A DNA stretch of 64,000 nt from Lonicera japonica. Its lineage: Eukaryota > Streptophyta > Magnoliopsida > Dipsacales > Caprifoliaceae. Location: NCBI GenBank assembly GCA_021464415.1, contig CM038471.1:36739234-36803233 (forward strand), given 5' to 3'. Each line of letters starts with the position of its first letter. The stretch's first letter is position 1. Both the position numbers and the translations under genes were made by a program. Of the stretch, positions 24,881 through 35,635 are shown piece by piece. The notes under the pieces are model-generated. The model did no database searches and was not told where the DNA came from. It saw only the letters and a program-made list of their open reading frames with translations.

Positions 24881-25195
24881 TGCTTGAAAAGGTAATTTAG
24901 AGATCTACTATTTTCGGAGGAAGCTTTTCTCTGAATTATGAATAGAAAATTTTTAAAAGTATAAATTCCACACCATATTTAATTAAAAACAACTCAATTA
25001 ACATTAACTTAAATACATGATGTTACAAAATATCATATTACCATTTTAGTGATGCTCTGGTAATTATAATTAGTGTAATTTTTTCATACGGATGGGACTA
25101 TTAGTGATAGTTTTTTATCACAAATATATTGAAAATATATTTTTAGCGACAAATCAGTATGGACTAATTCGTATAGATATAGGAAATTTTTCGAT
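24881..25195. other. AT-rich intergenic DNA left of the Pack-MULE
   Basis: No gene or element recognised. It is the flanking host sequence up to the 9-bp target duplication at 25196-25204. Confidence 0.5.
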
Positions 25196-25204
25196 TATAA
25201 TTAA

Positions 25205-26708
25205 GGGTGATTTGTACTTAGATACCCAAAGTTTTACTATAATTGAATTTTGGTATTCATTTTTTTATATATTAGTATCTTGATACTAATTTTGAGTTTT
25301 TTGGGTACTTTAGTACCCATTTTTGATGTTTTCGTTAATTGTCAGTGAAATGCCTTATAAAATGACTAAATTCCCCTTTCAATTGTTGAACCACGTTGCT
25401 TTTATGTAAGAGTATAAGTTCCATTGAAAGTTATAACACTAAATTAACACATAAATTCAATTTAAAATTAAGATAATAACCTCCACTTTTTTTTGGTCAT
25501 TAATTAAATCCACTTCAAACAGCAGATTCTTCCCATCAAAATGCTTCAATTATGCACACTCCATCACCTCAAAACCCCTCATTTCCAGTCATGCCATCTC
25601 TCCTCCAATCTCCACCACTTTCTCCTCCCAAAACCCCAAAACCCAAATACATGCACATATCTAAATACATAAACCTTTAGCTTTCAGATTCGATGATGCC
25701 GACAAGCCAGTGGTTCACAATCAGGTTCATATCAGCTTGGTACATATCGATCATTTTGTGTATATATATAGATATATTAGAATGTACCGAGTGGCTTATA
25801 ATGGGTGAGTCAATTGATTTATGAAATAACTTATTTTGGTTTTCTTGAGAATGGTTGATGGCGAGGAAGATGGTGATGAGAATTATATTTGAATGGGTAC
25901 TCCCCAAATTGACGGCTCACCATTGATCTTATCACAACTCTCAGAATTGAATTCGCGGTCGTCAATTGTCTTTCGGACCAACTGCTTTAACTCATTGAGC
26001 GCCTTTGTTTCAAAATTTGAAAGATCTGCCAATCTATTATTCTCTTCTTTAAAAGAGATTAAAGATTCGGGGGTAATTTCTTCTTGGACTCAACCTCAAC
26101 TGGCTTCTTAACTGGTGTTATAACCTGCACCGGTGTTGACTCTTGTTGTGATGGTGGAAGTGGTGTCTGTGTCTCCGTCACAGGGAAAGATTCTGGTGAC
26201 TGCGGCGGAGACGTGTCTTTGTCGGTCATTTGTGACGAAACTTGGACGGGTGCGGTGACAGCGACGGTTGGGGTTTCATCAGCCATTATCGGATGGGTTT
26301 TAATAGTATACGAGGGAGAGAAGAAGTGGGACTTGAGTTAGTTGTTTTTGAGATAGATACCCGGGTGAAGTACAGATAGATGAACAAAGTGAATGGAAGG
26401 AGTAAGGAAATTAGGGAAACTAATGAAAGAACAAATCGCCATTATTGGAGTTTTGGTGTTTTTGGTACCGGAGGAGATGAAGAAGATGGGGGGTTAGACA
26501 AAAAAGTCTTATAAAGGGCATTTCTGGTATGAAGCATTATATTTTTCTTTGACTTAATGGTTGAAGTTGGTCAATTGATAGAATCGTTAAAAATAGGTAC
26601 TAAAGGAACAAAAAAACTGAGGATGAATATTAAAATACTAAAATATAAAAAAATGAGTATCAAAATCCAATTATATTAAAACTTTAGGTACCTAAGTACA
26701 AATCACCC
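25205..26708. mobile_element. Pack-MULE carrying a patellin gene fragment
   Basis: This 1504-bp element has inverted ends of about 135 bp (25205-25340 and 26573-26708), both starting GGGTGATTTGTACTTAG read inward, with about 85% identity by eye. Perfect 9-bp direct repeats TATAATTAA flank it (25196-25204, 26709-26717). Long terminal repeats plus a 9-bp target duplication mark a Mutator-like element. It has no transposase but contains host gene sequence on its minus strand, which defines a Pack-MULE. A second possible captured stretch, starting with ATG at about 25541 and reading MLQLCTLHHLKTPHFQS, is unassigned. Confidence 0.9.
25883..26286 (-). pseudogene. Captured 5' fragment of a patellin-like gene
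   Basis: Patellins are Sec14-domain lipid-binding proteins of the plasma membrane and cell plate. On the minus strand the ATG at 26286 opens MADETPTVAVTAPVQV and a Pro/Ser/Thr/Glu-rich N-terminal region, as in the family. A run of five cytosines (26069-26073) breaks the frame by one base; read on, it gives ESLISFKEENNRLADL, then ALNELKQLVRK and SIWGVPIQI before a stop at 25883. These match the conserved SLISFKEE and WGIPL blocks that precede the Sec14 domain. The Sec14 and GOLD domains are missing. About 230 bp of likely 5' UTR lies upstream inside the element. It cannot make a functional patellin. Confidence 0.85.
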
Positions 26709-26759
26709 TATAATTAATTAGCTGCCAATGCCCCGTTTTGTAATTTTAAAATGTCTCTT

Positions 26760-27976
26760 GTGCTCTGTAAATTCCTCTTCTTTTTACGGTCAATGCCGCA
26801 ATGCAGCAGCAGGAGCAGGAGTGGGTGTTCACCTTTTGCAGCAGCTACTTCTTCTCCTCCTTTAAACTCAAACTCCTTCATCACAACACTCAGCATCCTC
26901 CTCCTCCATACTTCTTCACCCTTTCCCGTAACTCTAACCACCGATACTCCGCTGCTGCTTCTTATTATAACTCTCGAGGTACCAATACTTACTCTTTTAT
27001 CATTTGTTCTGCTCTTTTCTTTTCTTTGGCAATTTATCGAATAGGTAATGGGTACTTAGAACTTCTGTGTTTTCAGCTTAATTTTTTCCGACTTGGAATG
27101 ATTCGAGGAAGGAAGTTGATTTACCTTGCACAGACTAAATGGTTTGGTTTAATTAATTATTTTGCACAAACTGAATTGTTTGCCTCTGCCCTATTATTCT
27201 CTTTAGTCTTTACTGAAGTGGTGTAATATGAACAAAATTATTATGTCATTTGTTGGAATCCCATTTTTTCTTTGCAAAAAAAATAATGTTAAATTAACCA
27301 CAAAAGTAGCATTTAACTGATACCATCAGACAATTTCAAAAAAAAGACATTAAAAAAAAACCCAGAATCAATTTCACCGACACAATACTTATTATATTAT
27401 AATATACAATAAGGGGGTAAAAAGTTTTTGAATCATGAAAATGTATAAAGTATAAGGAATTGTGTATATGAGATTTTTGATGTTTTTTGAATGGTTGATA
27501 GTGCTTTTGGCACGGGTTAGAACCTAGTGTATATATATATATGTATGTATGTATGCATTAATTGGAAGGAAAGCTTGTGAGGAATGTATAAAAGGCAAAA
27601 AAAAAAATAAAAAAATAGTCAATTAAGTCTTCCATCATAGGAAAAGCCAAATGGGAAGTTTTGAAGTATTGTATAAAGATGAAATTAATTGGTAATTTCG
27701 TGGTGCTGATGGCTATTGGGTTTTTCTTCTTTGTGAGAATGCAAATGGGCTTAGTCAACAAGGAAACAATAGCGCCAAAGGAAAAGTTTTTGTCATGTAG
27801 AAGAAAATGATGGCTGCCATTTTCTCTTCCTTTCTTCCAATCTTACAGATAGGATAGCCTCAATTTCATGGAGTACACGCAGGGGCAGCACCTAAGTCTT
27901 GCATTCTCCAAAGAAAATTTGAAATTAATGGGACTGCTAGTGACATATATGAGTAGATATGTAATTAATTACCAAC
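26760..27976 (+). repeat. 1.2-kb repeat A1 with degenerate small ORFs
   Basis: First of four related copies (A1, A2, B1, B2). Each starts CTCTGTAAATTCCTC, contains a Ser/Pro-rich frame ending at TCTCGAG followed by GTACCAA (a possible donor), and later a 43-62 codon frame with a hydrophobic span (GNFVVLMAIGFFFFV here). In A1 the first frame is shifted relative to the others: SSFKLKLLHHN and ASYYNSRG sit in the frame from 26801, whereas the upstream part is in another frame. Protein identity is unknown; the first part resembles an organelle-targeting leader in composition. Confidence 0.6.
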
Positions 27977-29237
27977 CCAATGCTCTGTAAATTCCTCCTC
28001 TTTCTATGGCAAATGCAGCAATGCTTCAGCAACAGGAGAAGTAGGTCTTCACCTTTTGCAGCAGCTACCTCTTCTCTCTCCTCCTTTAAACTCAGACTCC
28101 TTCATCACAACCCTCAGCATCCTCCTCCTCCATACTTCTTCACCCTTTTCCGTAAGCCTAACCACCGACACTCCACTGCTTCTTCTTATTATAACTCTCG
28201 AGGTACCAATACTTACTCTTTTATCATTTGTTCTGGTCTTTTCTTTTCTTTGGCAATCTATCGAATAGGTAATGGGTACTTGGAACTTGTGAGTTTTCAG
28301 CTTTATTTTTCCGACTTGGAATGATTTGAGGAAGGAAGTTGATTTACCTTGCACAAACTAAATGATTTGGTTTAATTAATTATTTTGCACAAACTAAATG
28401 ATTTGGTTTAGTTAATTACTTTGCACAAACTGAATTTTTTGCCTCTGCCCTATTATTCTCTTTAGTCTTTACTTGAGTTTGTGTAGTAATGTAATATGAA
28501 CAAAATTATTATGTCATTTGTTGGAATTCCCCTTCTTTTTTTTTTAATATAAAAAAAAATAAAATGCTAAATTAACCAAAAAAGTAGCATTTAACTGATA
28601 CCATCAGCCAAACAAACAAAAAAAAATGATAATCAATTTCATTGACACAATACGTATTATATATTATATATATAATAAGGGGGTAGATAGTTTTTGAATC
28701 TTGAAAATGTATAAGGGATTAGGGATTGTGTATCTGAGATTTTTGATGTTTTTTGAATGGTTGCTAGTGATTTTGGCACGGGTTACAACCTAGTATATAT
28801 ATATGTATGCATTGATTGGAAGGAAGGATTGTGAGGAATGTATAAAAGGCAAAAAAAAAAAAAAAAGTCAATCAAGTCTTCTATCATAGGAAAAGCCAAA
28901 TGGGTAGTTTTGAAGTATTGTATAAAGATGAAATTAATCGGTAATTTCGTGGGGCTGATGGCTGTTGGGTTTTTCTTCTTAGTGAGAAAGCAAATGGGTT
29001 TAGTCAACAAGAAAACAATAATGCCAAAGGAAAAGTTTTTGTCATGTAGAAGAAAAATGATGGCTGCCATTTTCTCTTCCTTTCTTCCAATCTTACAGAT
29101 AGGATAGCCTCAATTTCATGGAGTACACGCAGGGGCAGCACCTTAGTCTTTTGTAGGGATAGCAACGGGGCATGTCTGGGGCAGTGGGTATGTATTCTCC
29201 AAAGAAATTTTGAAATTAATGGGACTGATTGTGACAT
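27977..29237 (+). repeat. 1.2-kb repeat A2 with 114-codon ORF
   Basis: Second copy. The frame from 27980 is open for 114 codons (MLCKFLLFLWQMQQC..., SSFKLRLLHHNPQHPPPPYF). The hydrophobic small frame at 28925-29060 reads MKLIGNFVGLMAVGFFFLV and continues into MMAAIFSSFLP. Relative to A1 it has about 45 extra bases near 29143-29190. No known domain; a decayed gene or part of an unknown element are both possible. Confidence 0.55.
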
Positions 29238-29489
29238 ATATCAGTAGATATGTAATAAAGACAAATCATGGCCTTGTTAAATATTTCATTGTACAATTAT
29301 CTTAACACTTCCGAGAGCTTCATAATTAATTATAAAAATAATTGAAGATAATATCAAGTTGTTTTTGCTAAACATTTTTTTCTATAGTTATCAATATTAT
29401 AATTGAAGTAATAAATCACGTTGGGTCCATGAAAAAAATTGAACAAAAATAAATAAATGAATAAGTATGATCAAATCTGTTAATATGGG

Positions 29490-30115
29490 ATGGGCTTAGT
29501 TGGGTTGGAGCATTCATGCGCATTTTTAGACTTGGTCATTCTGCAATTGTGTTTGTTGGCACTACTATTATTGATGCAATTTCTGTTGGTGGGTTGGTTG
29601 ACATGGCTACGGGAGCATTCGTCAAAATTAATTCTGAGGACATGGTCTCTTCGACGGGGATGGTCGCTCGCTATCCTGAAAATGATTATTTCGAGGTCAC
29701 ATTAGAACTTTTTTTCTCAAATGCAGATACTGGGTTTTGGCCAAACACTTAACACTTTGCAAGTTTGTTTAAGGCTTGTCTCAATGTTGGGGAGAGTGTT
29801 CATGGGTGTGCTTTGAAGACTCATTATTAAATCGATCCTTATGTAAGTTTTGTGCTGCTGTATTTGTAACAAAGTGATCTGGAGTCATAGAGGATATATG
29901 CTCGGCACATATTTGAAGAGATTCCAAAAAAGATGCAATTCCTTGGAGTTTCATGATTGCGCGGTATTCTCAAAATAACTGGTGATGTGAGGCTATTGAA
30001 TTATTTTGTTAGATGAGACAAGCATGAGTTATCCAAAATCAATTTACTTTTGCAAGGGTGTGGAACCATGAAGAGCTTTGTCTTGGGGAGGCAAAATCCA
30101 TTGTCGTGGTTATTT
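29490..30115 (+). pseudogene. PPR pseudogene in unit 1
   Basis: Translation gives typical PPR repeats interrupted by many stops and shifts: IFRLGHSAIVFVGTTIIDA, GLVDMATGAF, GMVARYPENDYFEV, then HFASLFKACLNVGESVHGCA and IPWSFMIARYSQNN. The order and phrases match, from memory, the mid-part of At5g13230-like PPR-DYW proteins. Both ends of the gene are missing. It cannot yield a functional RNA-binding protein. The same relic occurs in unit 2, sharing most stops, so it was already dead before the duplication. Confidence 0.85.
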
Positions 30116-31049
30116 TACTTCCATGGTATATGCAAGACTATAGTATCTAAGTTTACTTAGGACCGGTTTTCTCTAACTACTGTATCTTTATGGGGCGCTC
30201 AGCTGTCCATTTCAGTGGGGGTAATAGAGAATGATGACTAGAGCAACAACGTATTTTCTCAGAAACAATGTCATTAGTGGGGAATCATCTAACTCATAAT
30301 TGACTACAAGGTTGTACTTCCTCAATTACCGTCTCTACAATGAGAGGCACAACTGTGGGCAATTCAATTCGTACTGGAATACATTTTGGGATGTCATAGA
30401 TTTTGAAGGTATGTGTGTCTATTGTTAAGCACTTTGCAACAAGCATCAAATTTGATGCAGAAGTTTCACAATTTTAGAAAACATCCTATATGATACAATT
30501 TTTTTTATCTAAGTAGAACAAAATAAAAAAAAATCCTCTAATGTAACTGTTTCTGTTGGCGTGAATGGTGGTAGATATGCAGCACTGCAGCAGTGGAATG
30601 TGCGTTGCCAGAAGGTGCTGATGCTTTATGAATTTTTTCGCCCTTGTAAGTATATCATGCATCTTGCCTTTGATTTCGTTTTGGAGGAACGGTATCTCTT
30701 TTGACAGCTTGAAGAAAATAAAAAAAATAATTTGACGCATATATGATCTACTTGCTGGTGCTAATAAATGATAATTAGGGAAAAAAAAATGCCAGTAGCC
30801 TATCATCTGTGTGTTTCTTCCTTGTACTTGAATATATCCCCAGTGGTAGCCAAGTAAAGCTATTTACGCTGATTCAAGTTTCCTTTATCCACATTAACTA
30901 TAAAAAATTGCCAAGTGATTCCAGTAGGCGATCACATGTATGTGATTTAGAAATGTTAAACACCTAATGAAGCAATCCTATCTGCACTTTACTTTTATGA
31001 ATTTCAAAAAGTGTAAAAAAACAAATAAAAAACTGAGTTATTCTCAAAA
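30116..31049. other. Duplicated noncoding DNA, unit 1
   Basis: Matches 49846-50780. No gene is supported. A segment at 30575-30649 (ending CGCCCTT before GTAAGT) could be an exon relic, but its translation (WNVRCQKVLMLYEFFRP) is not recognised. The 106-codon minus-strand frame at 30486-30806 is low-complexity and probably chance. Confidence 0.5.
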
Positions 31050-33886
31050 CTAAGTCGACAGCCAACGTAAAACTAAGTCGAATCTTCATGACATGGACAA
31101 ACGATATAATAGTGTTAATGCTAGGTCGTTGCCCAGAAGCAACGCGCTGTATCGCTCGAGTGCAGTGACAAATGAGCAAGGGCCGCTGCATCGCCGCCTG
31201 GATGTAGTGAAAAATAAGCAAGGGTTCCCGCATCTTTGTGAACGGGTGCGGGTAAAGAAGCTAGTTCATGAGAGGAGGATTCGTTTTGGGACTTGGAATA
31301 TAGGCACACTTACAGGAAAGTCTATGGAAATAGTTGACACAATGATCAGGAGGAGGATCAATTTCATGTGCCTTCAAGAAACTAAGTGGGTTGGAGCTAA
31401 GGCGAAGGAATTAGACACTTCGGGTTTTAAGCTTTGGTACACTGGCAAGGTTAAATCGAGAAATGGAGTGGGTATAATTGTCGACAAATGGTGGAAGAAG
31501 GACATTGTAGATGTAAAGAGGGTAGGAGATAGGATCCTAGCCCTAAAATTTGTAGTGGAGCAAGACACTTTTAATGTGATCAGTGCTTATGCACCTCAGG
31601 TCGGGTGTGAAGAACACCTCAAGATAAAATTTTGGGAGGACTTGGAAGGCTTGATTTAGGATATACCACTTAGAGAAAAGATTTTCCTAGGAGGGGATCT
31701 GAATGGGCACGTAGGGAGTTCTTCTGAAAACTATAGGGGGGTGCATGGAGGTTATGGCATTGGGGTGGTAAATACTGAGGGAAAATCTATTCTTGATTTC
31801 TCGTTTGCTTATGATCTTACGGTTGCCAATACATGTTTTAAGAAGCGGGAGGAGCATCTCATCACATACAAGAGTGGGGCAACATGCTCTCAGATCGATT
31901 TCTTCCTCTTTAGGAAAGGAGATAGAAAGAGTTGTATGGACTGTAAAGTCATACCTGGAGAGAGCTTGACTACCCAACATAGAGTCCTTGTGATGGATAT
32001 ACGAGTTAAGGGGAAAGTGAAGAGAAGGGGCCAAGGTAAGGTTTCAAGGATTAGATGGTGGCGTTTGAAGGGTGAAAAACAAAGGATCTTTCAACACAAG
32101 GTGCTGGAGGGAGGGTTTTGGGAGGCAAACGGAAGCGCAAATGGTATGTGGGATAAGGCGGCCGAGGGGATCAGGAAGATAGCTAAAGAGACGCTGGGTG
32201 AATCAAGAGGATGTGGACCTAGGGATAAAGAATCTTGGTGGTGGGATGATAGTGTACAAGATAAAGTTAAGGTAAAAAGGAAATGCTTTAAAGCTTGGTC
32301 TTTATGTAAGAATGCGGAAAATTGGGAATCTTACAAAGAAGCAAAGAAAGAGACCAAGAAGGCGGTGGGTGAGGCGAGGACTAAAGCTTTTGTTGGATTA
32401 TACCAATCTCTAGGCACCAAAGATGGGGAAAAAGCTATTTACCGACTTGCTAAGGGTCGAAAGAGGAAGACAAAAGACTTGGATCAAGTGAGATGCATTA
32501 AGGACGAAGACGGTAAAGTTCTGGTTAAGGAACAAGACATACAAGAGAGATGGAAGAATTATTTTCACAAATTATTTAATGAAGGTTATGAGATTCTAGC
32601 ATGTGGAGATGAGCTGAACATGCGAGAGGATGACCAAAATTTCACCTTTTATCGCAGAATTCAAGAAAAGGAAGTGAAAGAAGCATTGAAACGAATTGAT
32701 AGTGGTAAAGCAGTTGGGCCAGATAGTATACCTATTGAGGTTTGGAAGGGTCTAGGTGATAAGGGCATTGGTTGGCTCACAAGGTTTTTCAACGAGATAT
32801 TGAGATCAAAGAAGATGCCGGAAGAATGGAGGAGAAGCACCCTAATCCCAATTTATAAGAATAAGGGAGATATACAAAATTGCGCCAATTACAGGGGGAT
32901 TAAACTCATGAGTCATACAATGAAGTTATGGGAAAGGGTGATTGAGCGGAGACTAAGAAAGGAAACCAGTATTTTAGATAATCAATTTGGTTTTACGCCC
33001 GGAAGGTCGACCATGGAAGCAATTTACTTGTTGCGGCGTTTGATGGAGCAATATCGGAGGGATCAAAAGGACCTACACATGGTTTTCATTGACTTGGAGA
33101 AGGCGTACGATAGGGTACCAAGAGAGATTTTGTGGAAAGCCCTAGAGAAGAAAGGGGTTAGGATTGCCTATATTCGTGTTATCAAGGACATGTATGAGGG
33201 AGCTAAGACTAGTGTGAGAATACATAGTGGGTCCACAAAAGATTTTCCTATAACTATAGGTTTACACCAAGGGTCAGCTTTGAGCCTTTATCTGTTTACC
33301 TTGGTCTTGGATGTACTCACGGAACACATTCAAGAGCCAGCACCGCGATGTATGCTATTTGCAGATGATATTGTCCTAGTGGGTGAGTCCAGAGAAGAGC
33401 TAAATGGGAAGGTGGAAACTTGGAGACAAACCTTAGAAGCGCATGGCTTTCGTTTAAGCAGAAGTAAGACATAATATATGGAATGCAAGTTCAGTAAAAA
33501 GCGGAGCACTCCTAACTTAGAGGTAAAAGTTGGGGACAATGTCATACCACAAGTCACTCGGTTTAAGTACCTTGGATCCATTATACAAGAAGATGTACCT
33601 TGGGGTGGCACCTATTACAGAAAAGATGGTTGTCGACTTAGATGGTTTGGGCATGTATGGAGGAGACCGGTAGATGCCGTGGTAAGGAGAGTTGATCATA
33701 TGGAGGGAAGCCTAGTTGTTAGAGGCAGAGGAAGACCGATAAAAACTATAGGTGAAACTATTAAGAAGGATTTAGAGGCAAATGGTTTCACTATAGATAT
33801 GATTCATGACAGGCCACTATGGCGTCGTTTGATCTATGTAGCCGACCCCACCTAGTGGGATAAAGGCTTGTTGTTGTTGTTGTCAC
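31050..33886 (+). mobile_element. RTE-type LINE insertion, near full length, inactive
   Basis: The element encodes apurinic endonuclease followed by reverse transcriptase in one frame and ends with the tail motif CACCTAGTGGGATAAAGG plus five TTG repeats (33868-33882), typical of plant RTE-clade LINEs. Comparison with unit 2 gives its borders: unit 2 has instead 72 bp (50781-50852) with no element. No target duplication is visible, so a target deletion accompanied or followed insertion. Its absence from unit 2 implies insertion after the segmental duplication (or loss in unit 2). A 13-bp direct repeat AAAACTAAGTCGA occurs at its 5' edge (31046-31058, 31069-31081). Confidence 0.9.
31093..33855 (+). 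pseudogene. LINE endonuclease-reverse transcriptase ORF (broken)
   Basis: One frame runs from ATG 31093 to a stop at 33855, interrupted by TAG at 31657-31659 and TAA at 33472-33474. Endonuclease motifs: TWNIGTLTG, QETKW, SAYAPQ, GGDLNGH. Reverse transcriptase motifs: [37 protein letters not shown] and the catalytic FADD (about 33358-33369). The C-terminal part jumps from YLGSII-like text to RLRWFGHVWRRPVD near 33613, and about 100 residues usual in the family appear missing. Two in-frame stops and the deletion make it non-autonomous now. In living elements the protein nicks DNA and copies its RNA into the site. Confidence 0.9.
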
Positions 33887-35095
33887 TTTCTCTAAATTGT
33901 TGAATTCAGGGCCATATTTGATTAGATTTTCTAGAAATATATACATATATATATATATATTCATATATGATGCATGAGGTATAAATTTACTTCTAGTTGT
34001 AAATAAATAAATAAATAAATGTTAGTTTCATTATTATATTAGGGTTATGAGCCACTATAGAGGTTACATTACATATATACATATATATATATAGCTCAAT
34101 TTGCATGTCTTCAGATTTGGGTAATTAGGAAGCCGTTCATACTTGGGTATGTAGTGTCATTGGCACGTATTTTTTCACGCAGATAGCATTAGGTAGTGTT
34201 ATAAGCATGAGTACTTATTTGCTAAATAAGGGTTGGTAATTTCATAGACGCATAATTGATAATCACTAACAAGGCCTATGCCATAGGTACAAATAACTCG
34301 TGTACATAGGAGATATTGAGCAAGAGAGTGCTGAAGTTATGAATAACTTTTGTGAGGGGAGAATAACTTTATAAGTCAAACCTTTCAGAAGGCAACCTGT
34401 TTAGGGCCAGTAATTTAATAGTTTGGGTAGGGTTAGACCCGTTAAGAAGCCAGCTTTTTAGAACCTGCCCCAGATCCACCCATTTTGCCACCTCTAGGGG
34501 TTGTGAACGAAATTCGTGCTTCAACATTTACATTTGAATGAAAATCTGGATCTTTTATGTGATTCCAAATCATTAGCTTTACTTTGAGTCCTAAAAAGAT
34601 TACTTCAGAGATTTTATGAATTTGGGAAAACAGATTACAGTTTTGAGATTTAGCATTACTTCATGCTGAAGCTATGTTCTTCTTGTATTGTACTTAATTT
34701 GATTTTACCTAATATTTTTTGCCAAGTGATAATACAATTAGAAGAGTTTCAGATGTAGAATTCTTGATAAACAGTTGTATGTGAAGGTGTTATGGGTACA
34801 TATGGTGAGAGCAGCACTGCTCAACAAAAAATATTTCCTTTACTCGATGTTAACACTTGTATCGATTAGCATTACCACAAAAAGAAAAAGGCAATTAAAA
34901 CTGGAACAAAATAACAAATGAAAGAGAGTATATAAATTAGCCCTAGAGCTCGAGAAGAAAGGCGCACTGCAATTGGGCTTTGGCATTCTAAAGTACAAGT
35001 AAATCAAGATTTCAATTAGTCTTTTTTGTGCATGTGCGTGTGTGTTTGTACATTTGCTTGAGACTAACAAATAAGCCATTTCTTGTTGTATACAT
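33887..35095. other. Duplicated intergenic DNA upstream of TNL A
   Basis: Matches 50853-52048 closely. It has (TAAA)n-like tracts near 34000 and several TA-rich runs. No gene seen; the small minus-strand frame at 34840-35079 is low-complexity. Confidence 0.55.
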
Positions 35096-35165
35096 TATGG
35101 CTGTAGTTAAGTGGTGGGAATTCCACGCTGTGGGCGTAGAATCTAGGCTTGAATCCCAGCAACGA
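35096..35165 (+). mobile_element. tRNA-derived SINE-like head, unit 1
   Basis: Contains A-box-like TAGTTAAGTGG (35104-35114) and B-box-like GGCTTGAATCC (35146-35156) in tRNA spacing, but the arms do not pair as a tRNA. Present identically placed in unit 2 (52046-52115), so older than the duplication. Confidence 0.5.
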
Positions 35166-35289
35166 CACATCCCAGTTATTAAAGTCATTTATTTTTAATT
35201 AACTAATAATCACAAGATGGTAATTATCAATTCCCAATTTGACTTAAAGCAATAAATGAACAAGACTGTAATCTGGCAAAAGGGAGAAA

Positions 35290-35601
35290 TTGACTCCAGG
35301 TCTAAAGACAAGTCAATTTTGGTTTAAAACTAGAATTCACATGACTGTAATCTGGAAAAAGGGTGAAGTTGCTTCAGAGTCTGTATAACTTCTTACCAAA
35401 ATTGGGGTCCACGAAAGAATAAGTAACACTAAACCAAAAGTCACTTATTAACAGGCAATAGATTAAGATTCTAGTCTAACAAAAGGGTGAAATTTTGACA
35501 ATGGCCTCCAAACAAATTAAGACAAGTATATGGCTCAACAGTCGTGGAACGCTTTGATTGACTCCCATTAAAAAGTATGGTGTCCCAATTCTATTTATTT
35601 A
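35290..35601 (+). promoter_or_regulatory. Putative TNL A promoter: W-box motifs and TATA
   Basis: TTGACT, the core of W-boxes bound by WRKY factors, occurs at 35290-35295 and 35558-35563. A TATA-like TATTTATTTA lies at 35592-35601, 35 bp before the ATG. In unit 2 the second W-box is kept (52509-52514) but the first is changed to TTGGCT. Function is inferred from motifs only. Confidence 0.4.
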
Positions 35602-35635
35602 AGAGCTTGAAGTGAAAAGGAAGATCAATGTTCAA

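Noticed and set aside
26801..27226. 141-codon plus-strand frame in repeat A1
   Set aside because: It joins a shifted reading of the repeat with intron-like sequence; sister copies do not keep this full frame. I list the repeat instead of a gene.
30486..30806. 106-codon minus-strand frame, also in unit 2 at 50235-50537
   Set aside because: Rich in Phe and Lys from AT-rich DNA, no domain, and conserved only because the whole region is duplicated.
35101..35165. tRNA gene at the A/B-box sequence
   Set aside because: Acceptor and T arms do not pair, so only a SINE-like or tRNA relic is supported.
35612..35635. Upstream in-frame GTG as the TNL start
   Set aside because: Plant nuclear genes start at ATG; the ATG at 35636 is in frame and precedes the TIR domain at the usual distance.
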